Source: JABDII01 sp963815325
GTDB taxonomy: Bacteria; Gemmatimonadota; Gemmatimonadetes; Gemmatimonadales; GWC2-71-9
NCBI GenBank assembly: GCA_963815325.1
Contig: CAWFGG010000007.1
Coordinates: forward strand, 1-64,000
Direction: 5' to 3'
DNA length: 64,000 nucleotides
Part shown: piece by piece, positions 13,107-22,200 of the stretch
Numbering within the stretch: position 1 is the first letter of the stretch
Layout: each line of letters begins with the position of its first letter
Made by a program: the position numbers and the translations under genes
Notes under the pieces: generated by a model
Seen by the model: only the letters and a program-made list of their open reading frames with translations
What the model was told of the DNA's origin: nothing
The model's database searches: none

Positions 13107-14101
13107 ACGGCCGTGAGCCCGGAGTGCCCCACCACCATCCCACCCGGCGCGATCTCCTGCGCATGGGCCTCGGCGCCTTCCTCGTGTCGGCGGTGCCGTT
13201 CTCATGGCACCGACGCACGCTGGTCCGCCGGACCGTACCCGTCATGGGTACCATCGCCGAGTTTGCTGTCCTGACGTTCGACCCACGGCTGGCGCATCAG
13301 GCCATCCGTGCGGCCATCGACGAGCTGCGCGCGGTGGAACGGACGATGAGCCGGTTCGACCCCTCGTCCGATATCGGGCGAGCCAATCGCGGGGCGGCAG
13401 CTGATGGCGTGCCTATCAGCGACGACACGGCCCTCGTGCTCCAGGAGGCGCTTCGCTGGGCGGAGGCGAGTGACGGGGCGTTCGATCCGTGCATCGGCAA
13501 GGCGCTGGAGCTCTGGGATGTCATGCACCGGCACGCACCGCCGCCGGCCCGGCAAGTCCACACGCTGGCCGGGAGACGGTTCTATCGGGGCATGGATGTC
13601 TCGCGCTGGCAGGGAACCGCGGCTGTTCGTTTCACCACCGACGATATTCAGGTCGATCTTGGCGGTATTGCGAAGGGATACGCGGTCGATCGCGCGGTGG
13701 CTGCGCTCCGGAGCCGTGGCATCGATCGGGCGCTGATCAATGTGGGGGGAGATCTCTACGCCCTGGGTCGGGCGCCGTCGGGCGACCCGTGGAACATCGG
13801 AATCCGTTCGCCGCACGATCCCTCGCGCCTCGCGGGGACGCTCGAGCTCACCGATGCCGCGGTGGCAACGAGCGGGGACTACCTCCAGTACTTCCAGTAC
13901 GCGGGGCGCCGCTACCATCATCTCTTGGACCCCCGGACTGCGGCACCGCGCCTGACCCCGACACACAGCGTGAGCGTCTCGGCCAGCTCCTGTATGCACG
14001 CGGACGCCGCGGCGACGGCGATCTTCGGCATGCGACAGGCCGACGCTGAGCGCGTCTTGGCCGGCCGCGGGCACAATGCGAGGATCGTGAGCTCGCTCTA
14101 G
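13103..14101 (+). CDS. apbE: FAD:protein FMN transferase ApbE, Tat-type leader
   Basis: ApbE uses FAD to attach FMN covalently to the threonine of S/T-GAT motifs, here most likely RnfD T171 and RnfG T191. The 332 residues begin with a twin-arginine-like leader (TRRDLLRMGLGAFLVSAV), consistent with export to the periplasmic face. The mature domain shows VMGTIAEFAV, the region MSRFDPSSDIGRAN, DLGGIAKGYAVDRA, INVGGDLYALG, and the C-terminal Mg-binding and flavin region LDPRTAAP to ADAAATAIFGM, all typical of the family. The start is the ATG overlapping the end of the small gene. It is the last gene of the operon; the next gene is convergent, 10 bases away. Confidence 0.95.
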   Translation: MNGREPGVPHHHPTRRDLLRMGLGAFLVSAVPFSWHRRTLVRRTVPVMGTIAEFAVLTFDPRLAHQAIRAAIDELRAVERTMSRFDPSSDIGRANRGAAADGVPISDDTALVLQEALRWAEASDGAFDPCIGKALELWDVMHRHAPPPARQVHTLAGRRFYRGMDVSRWQGTAAVRFTTDDIQVDLGGIAKGYAVDRAVAALRSRGIDRALINVGGDLYALGRAPSGDPWNIGIRSPHDPSRLAGTLELTDAAVATSGDYLQYFQYAGRRYHHLLDPRTAAPRLTPTHSVSVSASSCMHADAAATAIFGMRQADAERVLAGRGHNARIVSSL

Positions 14102-14111
14102 CGCTGCTTGG

Positions 14112-14558
14112 CTAGCCGCTGGTCCCCAAATCGGTGAATACGGCCTCGGTGAGGAGCTGGGTCTCGTTGGCCTCGTGCTCCTCGAGCTGGCCACAAAGCC
14201 CGGTCACCTCACGAAACACGTCTGCAACCGGCCCATCGAGGCAGGCTTCCGCCCGCTCGATGATCCCATCGACCGCGGCGAGCATGGCGACGTGTTCGTC
14301 GAAGAGTTTGGTGAGCCGGTTCAGGTGATGGGGAGCTGACTCTCCAATCGCCTGTGCCAGCCCCTCTTCGCCTTCTTCGAGCTCGAAGTGCTCTTTCAAT
14401 TCGGCGCGCAGGTGGGTGAGCTGGGGAATCAGCAGTCTGAGCTCCGTCGTGTGCCGAAGCTTCACCAGAGCCTGTCGGAGGTCGTGGTGATCCTCGGCAA
14501 TTTGTCCCTGGGCGCGCTGCATCCGGTCGGGATGGGGTGCGGATGGTTGGGATGGCAT
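14112..14558 (-). CDS. Hemerythrin-like (HHE) domain protein
   Basis: This is a small soluble four-helix hemerythrin-like protein, expected to carry a non-haem di-iron site for O2, NO or iron sensing. Candidate ligands are in EDHHDLRQAL, LKEHFELEEGEEG, HHLNRLTKLFDEH and LEEHEANETQLL, one set per helix. The start chosen is the ATG at 14558 because a strong GGAGGT ribosome site lies 10 bases upstream; the ATG at 14627 would add 23 poorly structured residues without such a site. The product is 148 residues. It is convergent with apbE and follows the rpoBC terminator hairpin, so it is probably its own unit. Its role is not established by context. Confidence 0.8.
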   Translation of the reverse strand: MPSQPSAPHPDRMQRAQGQIAEDHHDLRQALVKLRHTTELRLLIPQLTHLRAELKEHFELEEGEEGLAQAIGESAPHHLNRLTKLFDEHVAMLAAVDGIIERAEACLDGPVADVFREVTGLCGQLEEHEANETQLLTEAVFTDLGTSG

Positions 14559-14666
14559 TTCGGTGCGGACCTCCGGATTGAACGAGGGGCGACGGTCAAG
14601 ATCACCGTACGGAATCATACTCCCCATCGGCCGAGACCGCTACGGAACGCGACACCCCCTCAACGT

Positions 14667-14700
14667 CGCGGGGGCAGGCCGTCCGTGGCCTGCCCCCGCG
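14667..14700 (-). terminator. Hairpin downstream of rpoC
   Basis: There is a perfect 14-bp inverted repeat (CGCGGGGGCAGGCC, 6-base loop GTCCGT, matching arm) 22 bases past the rpoC stop and before the hemerythrin-like gene. No U-run follows on either strand, so it is either a Rho-independent terminator of a weak type or a 3'-end stabilising hairpin. Confidence 0.7.
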
Positions 14701-14722
14701 ATACCTTGGACCCGCTGCCGGC

Positions 14723-17700
14723 TCAGCTTGCCGCTGCCGCCGACACGATTCCCATCTGCTCCGGCGTCGGTTCCTCCACCGGCTCCGGCGGCGGCGGCGG
14801 TTCGAAGCCAGCCGGCGGTTCGATCTCGATCTCGGCATACCGGTAGATGCCGGTTCCGGCCGGGATGAGGTGGCCGATGATGATATTCTCCTTGAGACCG
14901 AGCAGATCGTCCTTGGCCCCGCGAATGGCCGCATCGGTCAGCACCCGCGTGGTCTCCTGGAACGAGGCCGCGGAGATGAACGACTGTGTCGTCAAGCTCG
15001 CCTTGGTGATGCCGAGCAGAACGGGCTCGGAGGTCGCCGGGGTATTCTTGCGCTTGACGGTCCGTTCATTCGCGTCCCGGAAGAGCAGCCGGTCGACGGT
15101 CTCTCCTTCCAGGAAGTCGCTGTCGCCGGGAGCGCTGACGCGCACCTTTTGCAGCATCTGCCTGACGATAACGCCGATGTGCTTGTCGGCGATTCTGACT
15201 CCCTGCAGCCGATAGACTTCCTGCACCTCATTCAGCAAGTACTCCTGGACCGCCCGTGGTCCCTTGATACGCAGAATGTCGTGAGGATTGACCGGGCCTT
15301 CGGTAAGCCGGTCGCCCGCGCGCACCCGGTCGCCTTCATGCACCCGGAGGTGCTTGCCGGCGGCAACCTCGTACGTTTGCGCCTCGCCTTCGACCGGAGT
15401 GACGAAGATCTCACGCTTGCCGCGCTTGATCTCTCCGAACGACACCGCGCCATCGACCTCGGAGATCGTGGCCGGATCCTTGGGACGCCGTGCCTCGAAC
15501 AGCTCTGCCACCCGCGGCAGCCCGCCCGTGATGTCTCGGGTCTTATAGGCCTGGCGCGGGATCTTCGTGACGGTGACGCCCTGGGTGACCTGCACCGGGT
15601 CGGACAGGAAGACGGTCTTGTCCTTGCTCTCCCGTTTGCCCTTGCTGGGCCACGCGACCTTGATCCCCACCTCCTCCACGTGGAACTTCGAGGACCATGG
15701 GTTCCCGGAGTCGTCGAGCCTCATGGCCCTGCTCACGTGGTCAGTGGGCGAACCCAGGATGATCCGTGACCCCTCGGCGAGGGTGTACTCCTGGGGATCC
15801 TTGCGATTGGCGCTGTACACCAGCACCGACGGGTGGAGCTCCCGGTCCGGATCGGCGCTCACGACGAGGGAGCGCAGGCCTGTGGCCTCGTCGAGCTCCT
15901 CGCGCAGGGTCACGCCGGGAACCAGGTCCTTCCAGCGCAGTTTTCCGTCCAGCTTGATGATGCTCGGATCGTTGTACGGATCCCAGGTGTACAGAATGGT
16001 GGCACGCCGGTCCCCGTCGCCGCGTTTGACTGGGTCGCCTTCCTTGACGTGCAGCACCGCCCCTTCGGGAACCGGGTATCGATTGAGGATCCGCTCGGGG
16101 TCGTTGGCGTCGACCACCAGGATGCCCTCTCGGTTCTCTTCCTCCGCGGACTCATCCTCCCGCGTCAGTACCACCCGAATCGTGCCCTCCGACCCGTCCT
16201 CATGCCGCACCGACAAGTCGGCATACTCCAAGCCGTCGGTGTAGTGGACGATACCGTCGAGCCGGGCGCGCCGCTCGGCCTCTTCGGCGATACGGGCCGA
16301 CGTGCCACCGATGTGGAAGGTGCGGAGCGTGAGCTGCGTCCCCGGCTCACCGATGGATTGGGCGGCCAAGATGCCGACGGCCTCTCCCATGTCCACCATG
16401 TCCATGGTGGCGAGATTCCGCCCGTAACACATTCGGCACACACCACGCCGGGACTCACACGTCAGGACCGATCGAATCGCGACCTTATCGATGCCGGCTT
16501 CGTCGATCGCGGCGGCGATCTCTTCCGAGACGAGCTGGCCCGCTTGCGCGAGCAGTTTCGGATCGCCGTCCTCATCGAGCTCATGAGGATCGAACACGTC
16601 TTCCGAGATCACACTGCCGAGAATGCGCTCGGCCACGGGCTCGATCACATCCTCTCCCTCCTTGAGGGCCGTCACGTCGAGGCCGAGGATGGTCCCGCAA
16701 TCCTCTTCGGTAATGGTGACGTCTTGCGCCACATCGACGAGCCGACGCGTGAGGTATCCCGCATCCGCCGTCTTGAGGGCCGTGTCGGCCAATCCCTTCC
16801 GGGCTCCGTGGGTCGAGATGAAGTACTCGAGGACGGTGAGTCCTTCCCGGAAGTTCGACTTGATCGGACTCTCGATGATCTCCCCGATGCCGCCGGTGAG
16901 TTTCTTCTGGGGCTTGGCCATCAGCCCCCGCATGCCGGCTAGCTGCCGGATCTGGTCCCGGCTTCCCCGAGACCCCGAATCGAACATCATGAAGACGGGG
17001 TTGTAGCCGCCACGCGAGGTCCGCATATGGTTGATCATCGCGTTGGCGACGTCGTTATTGGCGTGCGTCCAGGCGTCGATCACCTTGTTATACCGCTCTC
17101 CGAAGGTGATCTGCCCCGTGTTGTACGCTTTCTGGAATCTCCCGACGCGCTTATCGGCCTCTTCAATGAGGGTGGCCTTCTCTGCCGGTACCTCCAGATC
17201 TTCGACCCCGATCGAAATGCCGCCCATCGTCGCGAACCGGAACCCGAAATCCTTGAGCCGGTCCAGGAACAGCACCGTCTCCGAGAGCCCGGCGCGTCGA
17301 TACGCTTGGAGCACCAGCTCGGACAGCGTCTTCTTCTTCATTAGGTCGTCGCGGAATCCCAGCTCGGCCACGAGCCGCCGCGGCAGAATATTGTTGAACA
17401 GCACCCGGCCGATAGTGGTCATGACCCACCGCGGATACGGGTCCTGTGCTTCGTGCGGTGGCACATACCAGAACCAGATGGCCGAATTGTATCCCACGGA
17501 ACTGCCGAGCAGCGCCATCTCCAGTTCTGCCGGGCTGCCGAACCGCCGAGCGTCCTTCCAAAGCTCCGCCTTCACGGCGACCCGTGCCTCGTCCTCGACC
17601 GCTGACAGCCGCTCTTCGAAGCCCGGCGGCAACTTGGTCATGAAGTAACAACCCAACACCATGTCCTGGGACGGCTCGGCCACCGGCCGGCCATCGGAGG

Positions 17701-19255
17701 GCTTGAGGACGTTGTTGGATGAGATCATCAGCACCCGCGCTTCGAGCTGGGCCTCGAAGGACAGCGGCACGTGCACCGCCATCTGGTCGCCGTCGAAGTC
17801 CGCATTGAAGGCCGCGCACACGAGCGGATGGATCCGGATGGCCTTTCCTTCGACCAGGACCGGCTCGAAGGCCTGAATACCCAACCGGTGGAGCGTCGGC
17901 GCTCGGTTCAGAAGCACGGGGTGATCCTGAATGATCTCTTCCAGGATCTCGTAGACTTCCGAGGATTCGCGCTCCACAATCTTCTTCGCACGCTTCACCG
18001 TCTCGGCGATGCCCTTTTCCACCAGCTTGTGGATGATAAAGGGCTTGAACAGCTCGACGGCCATGGCCTTGGGCAGGCCGCATTGATGGAGCCGGAGCTC
18101 CGGGCCCACCACGATGACCGAACGGCCCGAGTAGTCAACTCGTTTCCCGAGCAGATTCTGGCGGAAGCGGCCTTGCTTGCCTTTGAGCATGTCGGACAAC
18201 GACTTGAGCGGCCGCTTCCCTCTGCCCCGGATGGCCTTTGAGCGCCGGCCGTTGTCGAACAAGGCGTCGACGGCCTCCTGCAGCATCCGCTTCTCGTTCC
18301 GCAAGATGACTTCCGGCGCACGATGCTGAATCAGCTTCTGCAGCCGGTTGTTGCGGTTGATGACCCTGCGGTAGAGATCGTTCAGGTCACTGGTCGCAAA
18401 GCGCCCGCCATCGAGCGGAACCAGCGGCCGCAGATCAGGCGGGATGACCGGCACGACGTCCAAGATCATCCAGCTGGGATCATTGGGCAGGTCGCCGGAG
18501 TCGCCAGAGCTCAAGAACGCGTCCACGATCTTGAGCCGCTTGAGCGTCTGTTTCTTCCGATGCTGGCTGGTCTCGGTCGCTACCTTGGCGCGAAGATCTT
18601 CCGCCAACTTCTTGAGTTCGAGGCGGCTCAGGATCTCCCGCACGGCCGGGGCGCCGATGTCGGCCTTGAACCCATTGTCGCCGTCGGATTGGGCCTTCTG
18701 TCGGAGATCGAGATACTGGTCCTCATCGAGCAACTGGTGCAGCTCCACCTCTTGTTTGCCCGGATCGATGACGATGTAGTTCGAGTAATACACCACCCGT
18801 TCGAGGTCCCGGAGCGTCATGCCCAGGAGATTCCCCATGGGCGACGGGAGGGTCTTGAAGAACCAGATGTGCGCGACCGGCACGCTCAGCTCGATGTGCC
18901 CCATGCGCTCGCGCCGAACCTTGCTCAGCGTGACCTCGACACCGCACCGGTCGCAGATGACTCCGCGATAGCGGATGCGCTTGTACTTGCCGCAATGGCA
19001 TTCCCAGTCCTTGACGGGGCCGAAAATGCGCTCGCAAAAGAGCCCGTCCTTTTCCGGTTTGAACGACCGGTAGTTGATCGTTTCCGGCTTGGTCACTTCG
19101 CCCCACGACCACCAGGTGCGTTGGCCCTGCAATTCGAGCCGCTCGCGTTCCTTGGTATCCCGGGGCCCCCGGATTTCTTCGGGGGAGGCGATCCGGATGC
19201 TGATGTAGTCGAAACTCGAACCGTCGGGCTCGCGTCCGCTGCGAAAATCAATCAT
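14723..19255 (-). CDS. rpoC: RNA polymerase beta' subunit
   Basis: This is the beta' subunit of RNA polymerase, 1510 residues. The start ATG at 19255 gives MIDFRSGREPDGSSFDYISIRIASPEEI. Visible landmarks are the zinc-binding N-terminal cluster CHCGKYKRIRYRGVICDRCG near residue 85, the catalytic Mg motif NADFDGDQMAVHVPL near 490, the bridge/trigger-helix region with MRTSRGGYNPVFMMFDSGSRGS, and the second zinc site CESRRGVCRMCYGRNL. The C-terminus carries an acidic/Pro-rich tail (EPPAGFEPPPPPEPVEEPTPEQ). It lies 10 bases after rpoB in the rplKAJL-rpoBC block. Long reading frames on the opposite strand here are shadows of its GC-rich codons. Confidence 0.98.
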   Translation of the reverse strand: MIDFRSGREPDGSSFDYISIRIASPEEIRGPRDTKERERLELQGQRTWWSWGEVTKPETINYRSFKPEKDGLFCERIFGPVKDWECHCGKYKRIRYRGVICDRCGVEVTLSKVRRERMGHIELSVPVAHIWFFKTLPSPMGNLLGMTLRDLERVVYYSNYIVIDPGKQEVELHQLLDEDQYLDLRQKAQSDGDNGFKADIGAPAVREILSRLELKKLAEDLRAKVATETSQHRKKQTLKRLKIVDAFLSSGDSGDLPNDPSWMILDVVPVIPPDLRPLVPLDGGRFATSDLNDLYRRVINRNNRLQKLIQHRAPEVILRNEKRMLQEAVDALFDNGRRSKAIRGRGKRPLKSLSDMLKGKQGRFRQNLLGKRVDYSGRSVIVVGPELRLHQCGLPKAMAVELFKPFIIHKLVEKGIAETVKRAKKIVERESSEVYEILEEIIQDHPVLLNRAPTLHRLGIQAFEPVLVEGKAIRIHPLVCAAFNADFDGDQMAVHVPLSFEAQLEARVLMISSNNVLKPSDGRPVAEPSQDMVLGCYFMTKLPPGFEERLSAVEDEARVAVKAELWKDARRFGSPAELEMALLGSSVGYNSAIWFWYVPPHEAQDPYPRWVMTTIGRVLFNNILPRRLVAELGFRDDLMKKKTLSELVLQAYRRAGLSETVLFLDRLKDFGFRFATMGGISIGVEDLEVPAEKATLIEEADKRVGRFQKAYNTGQITFGERYNKVIDAWTHANNDVANAMINHMRTSRGGYNPVFMMFDSGSRGSRDQIRQLAGMRGLMAKPQKKLTGGIGEIIESPIKSNFREGLTVLEYFISTHGARKGLADTALKTADAGYLTRRLVDVAQDVTITEEDCGTILGLDVTALKEGEDVIEPVAERILGSVISEDVFDPHELDEDGDPKLLAQAGQLVSEEIAAAIDEAGIDKVAIRSVLTCESRRGVCRMCYGRNLATMDMVDMGEAVGILAAQSIGEPGTQLTLRTFHIGGTSARIAEEAERRARLDGIVHYTDGLEYADLSVRHEDGSEGTIRVVLTREDESAEEENREGILVVDANDPERILNRYPVPEGAVLHVKEGDPVKRGDGDRRATILYTWDPYNDPSIIKLDGKLRWKDLVPGVTLREELDEATGLRSLVVSADPDRELHPSVLVYSANRKDPQEYTLAEGSRIILGSPTDHVSRAMRLDDSGNPWSSKFHVEEVGIKVAWPSKGKRESKDKTVFLSDPVQVTQGVTVTKIPRQAYKTRDITGGLPRVAELFEARRPKDPATISEVDGAVSFGEIKRGKREIFVTPVEGEAQTYEVAAGKHLRVHEGDRVRAGDRLTEGPVNPHDILRIKGPRAVQEYLLNEVQEVYRLQGVRIADKHIGVIVRQMLQKVRVSAPGDSDFLEGETVDRLLFRDANERTVKRKNTPATSEPVLLGITKASLTTQSFISAASFQETTRVLTDAAIRGAKDDLLGLKENIIIGHLIPAGTGIYRYAEIEIEPPAGFEPPPPPEPVEEPTPEQMGIVSAAAAS

Positions 19256-19265
19256 GGCTACCTCG

Positions 19266-22200
19266 TTACTCGTCGCCGTCGGCGGTGGTGCCGAGCGTGA
19301 CCTTCAACCCCAGGGCCTGGAGTTCCTTGACCAATACATTGAAGGATTCGGGAATCCCGGGCTGCGGAAGATTCTGACCCTTGACGATCGCTTCATACAC
19401 TTTACTGCGGCCGTTCACATCGTCGGACTTGACCGTCAGCATCTCTTGGAGGACGTGGGCGGCGCCGTAGGCCTCGAGCGCCCAGACCTCCATTTCCCCG
19501 AACCGCTGACCGCCGAACTGCGCCTTTCCGGCCAATGGCTGCTGGGTGACCAACGAGTACGGGCCGATCGATCGGGCGTGGATCTTGTCATCGACCAAGT
19601 GGCTCAACTTGAGCATGTAAATGGAGCCGACCGTCACATCGCCCTCGAATTCCTGCCCAGTGCGACCGTCGCATAGCCGGGCCTTGCCGTACGGCAGCAG
19701 GCCGGCAGCGCGCATCAATTCTTCGACCGACGCGTCGATGTCACCTTTGCCGTTGGATTCGAGCGCCTCGGCCAATGCAGGGTACCCCCCCGCGACCAAT
19801 GCGTCAGCCGGTGATGCCTCAGCCTTCGCCTCCAGGTCCTTCATGACCTTCTTGGAAGGCGGGCCGGTCAGCGTTGCGTCGTCCGCCTCCTCGACCCAGG
19901 CCTGGTGGAAGGCGAGTGCGTGCCGAGATTGCTGCTGCTCACGGGCGCCAAGGTCCTTGGCCGCCTCCACGAGGAACGTGCGAACCTGATCGTGCAGGGC
20001 GCGGGTCGAAGGTGCGGCACTCGCATCGGCCAACAATGCAATGCCGACGTCTTCCATGGCCGTCTTCTCCCCGTGCGGCGCCAGCCGCTTGAGGTCGTCT
20101 ACCATCTGGGTAATGACTTCGCTGGTCGGTTCGGGGGCAGGCGCTCGAAGGTACAGCGCCTGGGCCGCCCACTTGCATCCAGCGAGCCGCAACAAGGTGC
20201 CCACTTCGGCTTCGTCGGCGCCGCGGAACACCGGCGTCTTCGCCTCGAACCCGAGCAGCTGCGCACACCACCCCAGGTGGGTTTCCAGAATTTGGCCGAC
20301 GTTCATGCGGCTCGGCACGCCGAGCGGGTTCAGCACGATGTCGACCGGTTCCCCGTTCGGCAGGAATGGCATATCCTCTTCCGGCACGATCCGGGCGACG
20401 ATGCCCTTGTTGCCGTGACGGCCCGCCATCTTATCGCCAACGCTGACTTTGCGCTTTTCCGCGATATAGACCTTGACCAACTGAATGACGCCCGGAGGCA
20501 GCTCATCCGGTTGCAGGATCTTGTCAATCTGGTCCTCGGCCTTCTCCTCGATCTTGGCCCGCTCGGCAGCGGCCGCATCGATCGTGGCCCTGATGCGGTC
20601 GTTCGCGGCCGGATCGGCCACCCTCAGCGTCTTCAGGTCGATCTCCGTCAGATCGAGGTCTTTCAGCATCGCGCCGGACAGCTTGGTCCCGGCCGGATAG
20701 AATTCCTCGACCGTACCCGCCTTCAGCATGAGGGCAACATCCTGGCCTTCCAGGAGGTCCGCCAGCTCCTCCAACATCGCGGTGCTGATGCGAGCCTTCT
20801 CGTCGTTCTCGATCCTTCGGACTTCCCCGATACGCTCGCCACGATCCTTCTCGACAACCTGATCTTCGATGCGGCTGAAGATCTTGACGTCGATGATGAC
20901 ACCCTTCATACCGGGCGGCACCTTGAGGGAGCTGTCCTTGACGTCCTTTGCCTTCTCGCCGAAGATGGCCGTCAAGAGTTTTTCCTCAGGCGAGAGCTCG
21001 GTCTCACCCTTCGGCGTGATCTTTCCAACGAGAATGTCCCCGGGAACCACGTGGGCCCCGATTCGGACGATGCCGCGCTCGTCGAGATCTACCAGCGCCT
21101 CATCCGAGACATTCGGGATTTCACGCGTGATCTCCTCTTGGCCACGCTTGGTATCGCGGACGTGGAGCTCGAGTTCCTGGATGTGGATCGACGAATACAC
21201 GTCGTCCTTCACGAGGCGCTCGGACAGTACGATGGCGTCTTCGAAGTTGTGGCCGTACCACGGCATGAACGCCACGACGACATTGCTGCCAAGTGCGAGT
21301 TCGCCGTGGTCGGTGGCGGGCCCGTCTGCAATGACTTGACCCTCGGTAACGGTATCGCCGACCTGGACGAGGGGCCGCTGATTGATGGCGGTGTCTTGGT
21401 TGGTGCGCCAGAATTTCTTCACGCGATAGCGGTCGTGCTGGCTCAGCCGTGAGAGGGGCGCCGAGCTTGCCTTGGCACGCTTGCCACCGGCATCGATGAG
21501 GATTTCGTCTGCCGTCACCCGCGTCACGGTTCCCCCACGGCTGGCCACGATAACCGCCCCCGAGTCGCGCGCCACCTTCTCCTCCAACCCAGTCCCAACC
21601 AGCGGCGCCGAGGGGAACAGGAGTGGCACGGACTGACGCTGCATATTGGAGCCCATGAGGGCGCGGTTGGCGTCGTCATGCTCGAGGAACGGAATGAGCG
21701 CGGCCGCGATGGAGACCAGCTGCTCCGGCGCCACGTCCATATACTCGATGTGCTCCGGCGCGAGCAACGGATAGTCGTCGCCCTTCCGGGTCAGCACGAA
21801 CGGATTCTGGAAGGTGTTATCCGGGTTGAGCGGTGCGTTCGCCTGCGCAACGGCGTAGTCTTCCTCCTCGCTGGCCGAGAGCCAGTGGATCTCATCGGTG
21901 ACCTTGCCGTTCTTGACCACGCGATACGGCGTTTCGATGAACCCCAGATGGTTGATCCGGGCATAGGTCGAGAGGCTGGTAATGAGGCCGATATTCGGGC
22001 CTTCAGGCGTCTCGATGGGGCACATCCGGCCGTACTGCGAGTAATGGACGTCGCGCACCTCGAAGCCAGCACGCTCCCGCGTCAGACCGCCCGGCCCCAG
22101 GGCCGACAGCCGCCGCTTATTGGTGAGTTCTGCGAGCGGATTGGTCTGGTCCATGAACTGCGAGAGCTGTGACGATCCGAAGAATGCCTGGATGACGGCC

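Noticed and set aside
14134..14846. Small + strand frames near the hemerythrin-like gene
   Set aside because: They have no ribosome site or domain, and they overlap the hemerythrin-like gene and the rpoC terminator in antisense.
19905..21452. A 515-residue open frame on the + strand
   Set aside because: It lies entirely antisense to rpoB and has no recognisable domain; GC-rich codons of rpoB create it. The same holds for the long antisense frames opposite nifJ, rpoC, tuf, uvrA and the ABC permease gene.
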